Assembly: GCA_038236905.1 (NCBI GenBank)
Contig: JBBRZG010000051.1
Coordinates: forward strand, 1-23,108
Direction: 5' to 3'
DNA length: 23,108 bases
Source: UKL13-2 sp038236905
GTDB taxonomy: Bacteria > Pseudomonadota > Gammaproteobacteria > Burkholderiales > Usitatibacteraceae
A program made the position numbers and the translations under genes. Numbering within the stretch: position 1 is the stretch's first letter; every line of letters starts with the position of its first letter. A model generated the notes under the pieces. The model saw only the letters and a program-made list of their open reading frames with translations, had not been told where the DNA came from and did not search any database. Below are positions 6,449-13,190 of this stretch, piece after piece.

Positions 6449-7930
6449 TTACTGAAACTTGTGCTCGATACTGACTGCGTCGAGGCTTTTAACTTCTACA
6501 TTCAAGATGTAAGGGGTAAAAGTGGTGTTTCTTATTTCTACTTTGTAGGTGCCGGGCGCGAGTTTTGATTGCTTCAATGGCGGAGATGCGCCGACTGATC
6601 TACCGTTTATATACACATCTCCCCAAGGGCGAACGTTGAATGAAACCGTGCCTTGTGCGAGCAACGGCTTGGGAGCAGGTTTTATAAGCGGCTTGGTTGC
6701 CGTGGACGTGGTGCTGAGTGACATTTTTGTATCCGCAGGCGGACCAGAGGGTGGAAGCGATGCGGGGGTTTCAGCGCTAGAAGAAATGCCAGACGGTGTG
6801 ATGCTTGATGGCTGCGTGATCCCGATATCAGCCGCAGTAGATGCGGTGGGGCCAGCAGTCGCGATGGCTGGAGGCTCAGATTTTGCTGTCATCGCCGCTG
6901 GTTCTGAAGCGGCTGTTTCCATCGGAGGGATAACTTTATTGGCGGGTTTTCGTATTAATAGCGCGAGGAAGAGGGCCGCCACCACGAAAGCCAATATGCT
7001 GCCCGTCAAAAATAATTTATCGCGGTTGTGTAGAAACTCATTTACAAAAGCGGTTGCTGGGTTGATCGGATGTTCAACATTGCGGATAGCCGGCCTCGAA
7101 TTGGCACTGCCTACACCTGCGCTATCACTTGCTTTGTCGCTTACCTTTCCATCCAGCGTTTTATTTTTATCTTGCGCGGCTTTGTTTTTATCGCCCGGCT
7201 TCACTATGATTGCTGCAGCATTCATGGACTTACCGGCCTCGACTAAGGCGGCATCACCCGATTTGGCGCTAGCTTCTTTTGCTTTTTTATCTGTCGCGGC
7301 ATTATCGGTAAGGTTCGCGACGGCAACAGTTTCTGCCACTACATAGATTTCGTGGTCGCGGACGTTTTTATCAGTACGTGAACCCTCGTAGGAAAGCAGT
7401 TTTGCGTATGCAGCTGAGGCTGCCGAAACCGCATCAAAATACGACTGAGAGACCACGATTTGATCGGCTTCTGCGAAGCTGGTGAGACGCTGCGCAACGT
7501 TGATCCCATCGCCTACGATTTGTGGATGACCATGACTATCTTGCTGGAGCATAACCGGGCCGAGGTTGACGCCGATACGTAACGAGTAATTGAAAAGCGG
7601 AATAGTGCGGTCAAGGTCAGCCGGGTTGGGTTCGATTACAGGTGCACCGTTTGCGGCCTTGAGATAGTCGCGCATTCGAATACTGACCAGGAGCGCGTCC
7701 TGTACATCGCCCAAAAAGCTCACTGCGGCACCATCGCCCGTATCCAAGACCAATCGCAGCTCCGGATCGATACCTTTGATCGACAGCGTCATCAGCGATT
7801 TGAAGCGCTCGCGAATCAGGATTTGTTCCGAGACGGTTTTTTTTGAATAATCGACAATGTCGATAAACATGATGCTGCCCACAAAAATCCGTTTTTCGTC
7901 CGAATCGGGCGGATCAGGCATGGCGCTCAT
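6449..7930 (-). CDS. Class III adenylate/guanylate cyclase homologue with TM helix and C-terminal PEGA domain
   Basis: 493 residues from ATG 7930, chosen because GGGAG sits 7 bases upstream; a longer frame reaches TTG 7978 without such a site. The cyclase domain spans about 15-200: metal-binding Asp24 in MFIDIVDYS and Asp66 in LDTGDG, and the transition-state pair Asn144/Arg148 in GDGINVAQRL. The Lys that usually precedes the TGDG motif and reads the purine is replaced (VLDTGDG). A low-complexity Ala/Lys/Asp linker (200-290) leads to one membrane helix (about 305-327). A Pro/Ser/Thr-rich stretch follows, then a PEGA domain (about 425-493: FNVRPWGDVYINGRSVGASPP, with LAPGTYKVEIRN). Topology predicts a cytoplasmic cyclase and a periplasmic PEGA domain that could touch the cell wall. 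It heads the minus-strand cassette. Product identity (cAMP, cGMP or none) cannot be told. Confidence 0.87.
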   Translation of the reverse strand: MSAMPDPPDSDEKRIFVGSIMFIDIVDYSKKTVSEQILIRERFKSLMTLSIKGIDPELRLVLDTGDGAAVSFLGDVQDALLVSIRMRDYLKAANGAPVIEPNPADLDRTIPLFNYSLRIGVNLGPVMLQQDSHGHPQIVGDGINVAQRLTSFAEADQIVVSQSYFDAVSAASAAYAKLLSYEGSRTDKNVRDHEIYVVAETVAVANLTDNAATDKKAKEASAKSGDAALVEAGKSMNAAAIIVKPGDKNKAAQDKNKTLDGKVSDKASDSAGVGSANSRPAIRNVEHPINPATAFVNEFLHNRDKLFLTGSILAFVVAALFLALLIRKPANKVIPPMETAASEPAAMTAKSEPPAIATAGPTASTAADIGITQPSSITPSGISSSAETPASLPPSGPPADTKMSLSTTSTATKPLIKPAPKPLLAQGTVSFNVRPWGDVYINGRSVGASPPLKQSKLAPGTYKVEIRNTTFTPYILNVEVKSLDAVSIEHKFQ

Positions 7931-8036
7931 GCGGCGCTCCCGCGTGTTGAATGCATATTCAGGCGCATAGATAACCAAGGAAGTGAAGTTTCAAGGGAGC
8001 GGAGCTTTCGAATCAGCACAGTGTGTTCGCAGACTT

Positions 8037-8065
8037 TTTATATGAATAGTCTTGTAGCGGGTAAA
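8037..8065 (-). promoter_or_regulatory. Candidate sigma-70 promoter for the cyclase gene
   Basis: TTTACC (8065-8060) and TATAAA (8042-8037) are 17 bases apart, matching 4 of 6 and 5 of 6 consensus bases. A start near 8030 would give a leader of about 100 bases to ATG 7930. The interval 7931-8173 holds no convincing gene. Confidence 0.42.
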
Positions 8066-8173
8066 CCGGAATGTTGTTTAGTTTTTATAGTGTACCGAAA
8101 ACACGCGAAGTATTGAGCATGTTGCGTGCCAACAATTTCAACATTCAGACTTTGGCGGTTGCTACCGCATAAA

Positions 8174-8998
8174 TTAATCGGCGGCGAGTTTACAAACGTA
8201 GAGCGCGTTATGCGGATTTGCGGCTTCAGAGCTGTCGTTGGGAGGCGACATGAGGTAGACAAAGTGCGGCGCAAGGCTTTCTGCGGAGGGCAGTGACGAT
8301 GATAATTCGCCGGGATGGCTGATTGAACGAGCCGGGCTGGCTACAGGCCCCGGGACGCAGAGATGAAATCGCACCTGATCCGTTGAAGTCGATTCGCCTT
8401 GCCACATGGTGGCCAGTGGGCCTAGAGCCGATTTTATCGCGGCAAATGGCCCCCAATATGGCGTCGGTTGCAACGCATGGGTTTCCGACAGCCAGACCAC
8501 AGAGGCCCGTGTTGAACGATTTAACAACATCATGCAAGCTTTGGTTAGCGCAGCCGGTACAAGTAGATTTACCGTGGCATGTTTTTGCCAGCTATCCAGG
8601 TCAATCGACGCTAACGGCGCGAGCGGCGAAAAATGGCTTGCGCCATGAAAAATGCCATCAAGGCGGCCGAACGTCACGTGTATTGACTGTGCGAAACCAT
8701 CAAGATCCGCTTGGGTCGCGGCCAAAAAATCAAGAGGCATCAATGCCGGCTGAGCACCACCGAGGGATTCAATTTCATCGTATACCGCTTCTAGTTTCGA
8801 TAACTTTCGACCATGCAAGATAACGCTCGCGCCGTGCTGCGCAAACGCCAGCGCGGCAGCGCGACCCAGGCCCTGGCCGGCTCCGGTGACCAAAATAATG
8901 CGACCCTTAAGACTATCCGGTGCCGAAACGTAGCCATGTGGCAGGTTGCGGTAAGTCGTTTGCAGGTTCGTCTGTGGAATAGTGTGCGGGTCAGTCAT
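8174..8998 (-). CDS. YciK-like short-chain dehydrogenase/reductase lacking the catalytic Tyr
   Basis: 274 residues from ATG 8998, which overlaps the hpnE stop by 8 bases (ATGACTGA). A longer frame to 9121 lies inside hpnE and is ignored. The cofactor fold is intact: RIILVTGAGQGLGRAAALAF (33-52) with TGxxxGxG, and an HGR segment suggesting NADP binding. It aligns well with E. coli YciK. The catalytic motifs are altered. YciK has NWGAYAASK, but here the sequence is YWGPFAAIK, so the YxxxK Tyr is Phe185 (codon TTT) while Lys189 stays. The position 13 residues before it, normally Ser, is Glu172, with Ser171 and Thr173 beside it. NAG is replaced by HGAS. Asn144 remains. Normal SDR redox chemistry is unlikely; a binding or scaffold role is possible. 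It is the last gene of the hpn operon, so a link to squalene or hopanoid synthesis is inferred. Confidence 0.85.
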   Translation of the reverse strand: MTDPHTIPQTNLQTTYRNLPHGYVSAPDSLKGRIILVTGAGQGLGRAAALAFAQHGASVILHGRKLSKLEAVYDEIESLGGAQPALMPLDFLAATQADLDGFAQSIHVTFGRLDGIFHGASHFSPLAPLASIDLDSWQKHATVNLLVPAALTKACMMLLNRSTRASVVWLSETHALQPTPYWGPFAAIKSALGPLATMWQGESTSTDQVRFHLCVPGPVASPARSISHPGELSSSLPSAESLAPHFVYLMSPPNDSSEAANPHNALYVCKLAAD

Positions 8999-10421
8999 GG
9001 CGTGGTTTTGATAGAAATTTCGCCGCGAGTATCGCGGCGGCGGCCCCATTGCGAACGGCGGCTTCGAGGGTAGCGGGATATTCGCATGCAACATAGTCGC
9101 CGGCCAGAAACAGCCCGTCAATATGAGTCTCAGTTGAAGGGCGGGCAGTGTTTTGGATTACCGGCGTGCAAGCAAAAGTGGCAAATTTTTCAGCAACGAC
9201 TTTGTGCCAGATGGGAGCTGGTATTGCCCCCAAAATTGCTGACAATTCATCATGAACGCGGGCGGCAAGTGCGGCGTGGTCGATTGCTTCGTGTGCTCCA
9301 GACGCTGATATCACTGCAGCAATCAGGCCGTTGCTTGATGGCCCAGCCGCTCCATCCTTCGCTTGATGTTTTATTAACTCGCCACGATCAAAAAACCACT
9401 GGGTTAATTTACCGGTACAACCGAGCATGGGGGTGGGTAATTTTACCTCTGGCGGATACCGCAGATAGACGGTATAAATTGGCTCGTACTGCAGATTCGG
9501 CGGTGTCAAAAGCGGCGACGCAACGCGGTCGACCTGATGCGGCCCGACCGCCAAGACGATGCTCTGGAACAACATTGTTTCCGCACCGCACACAATTTCG
9601 AAGCCGCCGCTGCCCGCTGTCGAGAATGCAATTGAAGACACTCGAGAACCCACGCGAACGATGGAGCCGTGACTAGAGAGCCAATGCGCGGCGGGCTCGG
9701 GGAAGAGTGCGCTTAGATCGGTGTTGGGTAGAATCAAATCGCTGGCGACGCGCGACGCGGCCAGCGTGTCGCGCAATACGTTTGCTAACACTTGTGCGCT
9801 TGCTGAATAAATCGGAGTGTTGAGTGCAGAAACGGTGAGCGGCTCCCACAGCACCGTGATGAGCCTTTGTGGTTGTTCGTACTTCGCGAGCAACCCTGTA
9901 ACCGTCTGGTCTGGATCACATTTGAAATTCGATTTTTTGAGCGCCTGGATCAAACGAACAGCAGCAAGGCGTTCTGTCCAATCCAGTCCTTTAGCAGTAA
10001 GGAGTGCCCATGCAAGATGCAACGGTGCAGGCAGATTCGGCGCGTTCAATGAAAAATGCTTCTGAATATGATTGCCTGCTTTTCCCCCCTCGTCTCTTGT
10101 TTTGTCATGAAGCGTATCGATTGTCATGTCCAGCCGTAAGCGTATTTGCTCAAAAGCGGATGCGGACACACCGACCAGCGCCATCATGCGCAGCAACTCG
10201 GTGTAAGCGCCCGATAAAATGTGCTGGCCGTTATCAAGTGTGGTGCCGCGATATTCAACTCGACGCGCGCGACCTCCCAGCACTTTTGCCGATTCAAAAA
10301 CAACCGATGCAATATTGAGCTCTGCCAGCTTGACTGCGGCCGCGATTCCCGCGTAACCGCCGCCAATCACTGCGACGGGCGGTGCACTCAAGACGTGACC
10401 CACGTTTTCCAGGCAATCCAT
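8991..10421 (-). CDS. hpnE: Hydroxysqualene dehydroxylase HpnE
   Basis: HpnE is an FAD-dependent enzyme that removes the hydroxyl of hydroxysqualene to give squalene, the last of the three HpnCDE steps. The 476-residue protein has the dinucleotide-binding loop VIGGGYAGIAAA (about 18-29), the ESAKVLGGRAR second motif (43-53), the DNGQHILSGAY segment typical of this amine-oxidase/phytoene-desaturase-like group, and the C-terminal FAD motif GLFLAGDYVACEYPATLEAA. Start ATG 10421 gives a 34-base overlap with hpnD; the Rossmann strand begins only at residue 16, so the GTG or TTG codons at residues 7 and 11 could be the true start. Downstream it overlaps the SDR gene by 8 bases. Translation is probably coupled along the operon. 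The gene order hpnC-hpnD-hpnE supports the assignment. Confidence 0.95.
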   Translation of the reverse strand: MDCLENVGHVLSAPPVAVIGGGYAGIAAAVKLAELNIASVVFESAKVLGGRARRVEYRGTTLDNGQHILSGAYTELLRMMALVGVSASAFEQIRLRLDMTIDTLHDKTRDEGGKAGNHIQKHFSLNAPNLPAPLHLAWALLTAKGLDWTERLAAVRLIQALKKSNFKCDPDQTVTGLLAKYEQPQRLITVLWEPLTVSALNTPIYSASAQVLANVLRDTLAASRVASDLILPNTDLSALFPEPAAHWLSSHGSIVRVGSRVSSIAFSTAGSGGFEIVCGAETMLFQSIVLAVGPHQVDRVASPLLTPPNLQYEPIYTVYLRYPPEVKLPTPMLGCTGKLTQWFFDRGELIKHQAKDGAAGPSSNGLIAAVISASGAHEAIDHAALAARVHDELSAILGAIPAPIWHKVVAEKFATFACTPVIQNTARPSTETHIDGLFLAGDYVACEYPATLEAAVRNGAAAAILAAKFLSKPRHD

Positions 10422-11221
10422 AATTTTCGTAGCGGCGTCAGCGACGTGCGCTGATTGAGTACCTTAAAACCATCGCGTTCCAACTCGTCTAGCAACGTAC
10501 GATAAATAGCAGACATAATAAGCCCAGGCCGCTGTGGGCGGCGATCTTCAGGCGAAAGCGCCTCAAACGCCTCGCTGTACAAGGACTTTGCTCTGACAGC
10601 CTGAAACGCCATCAACCGTTCGAATGCGGGAGTTTGTTTGCAATCCAGAATATCGGCCGTGGTGACGCCGAATGTATGGAGGTCTTCTTGAGGCAGGTAA
10701 ATACGATCACGGCGTGCATCTTCGCCGACATCTCGAATGATGTTGGTCATCTGAAAGGCAAGGCCCAAATTCTCCGCATAAATCATGGTTTTGGGATTTG
10801 AAAAACCAAAAATACTGGCGGACAGTTGCCCGACCACACCTGCGACGCGATGACAATACAAAGTCAGGGATTTGAAATCCTGATAACGTCGGCGCGATAA
10901 ATCCATCTCCATACCGTCAATGATTTCGTTAAGGCGCGGTTGATCGACGCCAAATTGCTGGGTAGCGGGCTGCAGCGCTTTTGAAACCGGGTGAGTCGGG
11001 TGGCCTGAGAATAAATTGGCTAGTTCTGCGCGCCACCAGCCGAGTTTTGAGCGGGCGACGTTAACGTCTTGGACCTCATCGGCGATGTCGTCCACCTCTC
11101 GGCAAAAAGCGTAGAGCGCGGTAATTGCGCGGCGCCGTTCAGGGGGCAAAAAACGGAAGCTATAGTAAAAGCTGGAGCCGCTTTTGGCGGCCTTTTCTTG
11201 GCAGTATTCGTCAGGAGTCAT
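10388..11221 (-). CDS. hpnD: Presqualene diphosphate synthase HpnD
   Basis: HpnD condenses two farnesyl diphosphates into presqualene diphosphate. The 277-residue protein is a trans-isoprenyl diphosphate synthase of the squalene/phytoene synthase fold. It begins with the typical MTPDEYCQEKAAKSGSSFYY and carries both metal-binding Asp motifs, DDIADE (44-49) and DVGED (164-168) within NIIRDVGEDARRDRIYLPQED. The YYSF and FCREVDD segments also fit HpnD rather than HpnC. The ATG at 11221 has no clear ribosome site; it follows hpnC by 88 bases and overlaps hpnE by 34. It acts in the cytoplasm or at the inner-membrane face. Confidence 0.96.
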   Translation of the reverse strand: MTPDEYCQEKAAKSGSSFYYSFRFLPPERRRAITALYAFCREVDDIADEVQDVNVARSKLGWWRAELANLFSGHPTHPVSKALQPATQQFGVDQPRLNEIIDGMEMDLSRRRYQDFKSLTLYCHRVAGVVGQLSASIFGFSNPKTMIYAENLGLAFQMTNIIRDVGEDARRDRIYLPQEDLHTFGVTTADILDCKQTPAFERLMAFQAVRAKSLYSEAFEALSPEDRRPQRPGLIMSAIYRTLLDELERDGFKVLNQRTSLTPLRKLWIAWKTWVTS

Positions 11222-11309
11222 TGTTGTTTTTATCGTTGGGCGCGGGATTTATTGTGCAAGGCAGTAGTTTATGAATAAGATTGATGCGTAGGACGACGTG
11301 TTAAACACT

Positions 11310-12125
11310 TCACGCAAGCAGCGCTGGTGCCATCGCAAGCCAATCCCATTTATTAAGTTTAGGTCGTCGACGAAAAACGTCGCCATTAACCGCGTCAATT
11401 TTATCCAGCACCCGCGCGCCACCGGCCACAATCATTCTCAGTTCGACACCGAATCTGCCCGGAATTGCTCGCGTTAGCGGCTTGCCAAACATCAACATAT
11501 CGCGCGCCCGCTGACATTGGAACAGCATCAGTTGCTGCCATGCGACACTGTTACTGGCGTTTGCGATATCACTTTCCGCAACACCGTATTTGGACATTTC
11601 GTCCTGCGGCAGATAAATTCTCCCGCCGTCATTTTTTTTCCAGTCAATCGCCACATCCTGCCAATGATTGATCAGCTGCAACGCTGAACAAATTGAATTG
11701 CTCCACGCTACATTTTGGGGAGTTGCAGCCTCATTGAGATGCAGCAGCAACTGGCCGATCGGGTCAGCCGAACGACGACAATAATCCGATAGTTCAGAAA
11801 AAGTGGAATAGCGTGTTTTTGTGACGTCTTGCTTGAACGCAGCTAACAGATCGCGAAAAAGTTGTAGAGGAAGCGCGTGGCTTTTAATCACGTCAGCTAA
11901 ATCGCGAAAAAGCGCGGATTCAGAGGCCTTATTAAAGTTTATGTTTTCCAGCTCAGTCTCATAATTTTCTAATAATCGGATCCTTTCAGGCACCGACCAG
12001 TCACCTTCATCTGCAAAATCATCTGCTGAACGCGCAAAGGCGTATATGACTTCGATCGGATGGCGAAGGTGTTTAGGCAGGAGAAATGAGGCGACGGGAA
12101 AATTTTCGTAGTGATCAACGGGCAC
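11310..12125 (-). CDS. hpnC: Hydroxysqualene synthase HpnC
   Basis: HpnC converts presqualene diphosphate to hydroxysqualene. The 271-residue protein starts with the family signature DHYENFPVASFLLPKHLR and has DDFADEGDW (35-43) as first Asp motif. The second is NHWQDVAIDWKKNDGGRIYLP (153-173, written here only as the family-typical NxxQDxxxD pattern). The start must be GTG 12125: an in-frame TGA (12140-12138) lies five codons upstream with no other start between, and GAAAG overlaps that region. It is the first gene of the minus-strand hpnC-hpnD-hpnE-SDR operon. The squalene-hopene cyclase (shc/hpnF) that would use the product is not in the window. Confidence 0.95.
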   Translation of the reverse strand: MPVDHYENFPVASFLLPKHLRHPIEVIYAFARSADDFADEGDWSVPERIRLLENYETELENINFNKASESALFRDLADVIKSHALPLQLFRDLLAAFKQDVTKTRYSTFSELSDYCRRSADPIGQLLLHLNEAATPQNVAWSNSICSALQLINHWQDVAIDWKKNDGGRIYLPQDEMSKYGVAESDIANASNSVAWQQLMLFQCQRARDMLMFGKPLTRAIPGRFGVELRMIVAGGARVLDKIDAVNGDVFRRRPKLNKWDWLAMAPALLA

Positions 12126-12177
12126 AGCGGGGAACTTTCAGCGCAGGGTTTTGAGTTGAGGAAAGTGTTGGAAGCCG

Positions 12178-12207
12178 ATTATATTTGTTTAAGCAAGCGC
12201 CGCCCAA
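12178..12207 (-). promoter_or_regulatory. Candidate promoter of the hpnCDE operon
   Basis: A perfect TATAAT (12183-12178) has TTGGGC (12207-12202) 18 bases upstream. Transcription from about 12171 would give a leader of some 45 bases before the hpnC GTG. The 355-base interval 12126-12480 between the divergent hpnC and cupredoxin genes holds this, a weak plus-strand promoter and a doubtful 36-codon frame. Confidence 0.5.
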
Positions 12208-12367
12208 GTCACAAATCTGATGAGCTATCTTTTTTAGGCCTCGCTCAAACTGTAATCGGTCTTTGCGAAATAAATTTATTGGTGCGGCCGCGGCATGATT
12301 TTATTGCTCGAGCAGGTTGTGGGGCGAATGTGAATTTTGGTTACGGCGATCTGTTCTATGAAGTAGT

Positions 12368-12478
12368 TCACAGATTGAACGGGGTGGCGTCGCTAAGCTC
12401 GATGCCAAATGCAGTACTTGCGTTTGCAGAATAGTAATAACCGCGCTTATTTTTATCTACTTGAATAGCCCACGCCAC
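12368..12478 (-). CDS. Doubtful 36-residue ORF between hpnC and the cupredoxin gene
   Basis: A GTG-started frame reads AWAIQVDKNKRGYYYSAN and continues to end ATPFNL. Its composition is protein-like (mixed charges, aromatic cluster, no low complexity), and I do not recognise it. It starts 2 bases from the divergent cupredoxin ATG, has no good ribosome site, and is preceded in frame by a stop three codons upstream. It may be a small protein, a remnant of a lost gene, or chance. Confidence 0.22.
   Translation of the reverse strand: MAWAIQVDKNKRGYYYSANASTAFGIELSDATPFNL
12424..12453 (+). promoter_or_regulatory. Weak candidate promoter for the cupredoxin-EAL gene pair
   Basis: TTGCAG (12424-12429) and TATTTT (12448-12453) are 18 bases apart. 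A start near 12460 would leave about 20 bases of leader before ATG 12481, which has no visible ribosome site. Confidence 0.3.
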
Positions 12479-12480
12479 CG

Positions 12481-13146
12481 ATGTCTACGCCGCGTACCTT
12501 TAGTATTGTTCTTGGCTGCATGCTTGTCCTGTTTGCTGTTACGCAAGGGGATTGTTGGGCGCAAAGCCGCTTGACCATTACCCTAAAAGACAGCCAGGGC
12601 ACTCCTCTGAAAGATGGCGTGGTGATGCTGCAGCCTAGCGCCGACATCACACTCGCTTCTAGGGTGACGAAACGGGATTTCGCGGTACAGCAGATTGATC
12701 GTGAATTTGTACCGAGAATCACGGTAACCAGCGTCGGCGCTAATGTCACATTCCCCAACCGCGATGCGGTACAGCATAGCGTCTACAGTTTTTCGAAAGC
12801 AAAATCCTTTGAAATTCCCATTTATGCCGGGAAGTCGCCGCAAACCATTACACTCGATAAGGCTGGCTTGGTGACGCTAGGATGCAATATCCACGATTGG
12901 ATGGTCGGCTATATTTTGATTGTCGATACGCCCATCGCCGAGCTGTCGGCTGCGGACGGGAAAGTAGTCGTATCTGACATTCCGCAAGGCAAATATACGC
13001 TTCGAGTGTGGCATCCCCGATTGAAATCGGGCGAAATGAGCGAGCCGCTCACTGTATCCGCCACCGAACAAAATGTTGAAATCAAAGTCACCCTCAATCC
13101 GGCTAGAGCACGTAAAAAACCGGTGCTTGATAGTGAGGGTTATTGA
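12481..13146 (+). CDS. Exported cupredoxin-like protein (often annotated methylamine utilization protein)
   Basis: 221 residues. Residues 1-27 are a signal peptide (FSIVLGCMLVLFAVTQGDCWA). The mature protein has a small beta domain (LTITLKDSQGTPLKDGVVML), a cupredoxin core, and a C-terminal carboxypeptidase-regulatory-like segment (VVVSDIPQGKYTLRVWHPRL). Likely type 1 copper ligands are His99 in NRDAVQHSVYSFS and Cys135, His138 and Met141 in LGCNIHDWMVGYI. Homologues are often labelled methylamine utilization proteins by remote similarity, but no mau gene is present and that function should not be assumed. The gene is 44 bases upstream of the dCACHE-EAL gene on the same strand, so copper or redox state sensed in the periplasm might feed the c-di-GMP enzyme; this is inference. 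Confidence 0.86.
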   Translation: MSTPRTFSIVLGCMLVLFAVTQGDCWAQSRLTITLKDSQGTPLKDGVVMLQPSADITLASRVTKRDFAVQQIDREFVPRITVTSVGANVTFPNRDAVQHSVYSFSKAKSFEIPIYAGKSPQTITLDKAGLVTLGCNIHDWMVGYILIVDTPIAELSAADGKVVVSDIPQGKYTLRVWHPRLKSGEMSEPLTVSATEQNVEIKVTLNPARARKKPVLDSEGY

Positions 13147-13190
13147 CCGATGAGCATCGTCGCTAAACCGATAAAAAATGCGGTAAACAA

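Noticed and set aside
6549..7346. 265-codon plus-strand frame opposite the cyclase gene
   Set aside because: It mirrors the low-complexity Ala/Thr/Pro/Ser linker of the cyclase protein, has no recognisable domain, and the minus-strand gene is clear.
7931..7978. TTG start 16 codons upstream for the cyclase protein
   Set aside because: The ATG at 7930 has GGGAG at ideal spacing; the added residues are outside the usual domain.
8323..8823. 166-codon plus-strand frame inside the SDR gene
   Set aside because: Opposite a protein that aligns along its length with YciK; no family resemblance of its own.
9086..9676. 196-codon plus-strand frame inside hpnE
   Set aside because: Arg/Gln-rich composition with no domain, fully opposite the conserved hpnE gene.
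12111..12434. 107-codon plus-strand frame overlapping the hpnC start
   Set aside because: It runs through the proposed hpnC promoter, has no recognisable domain and no convincing ribosome site.
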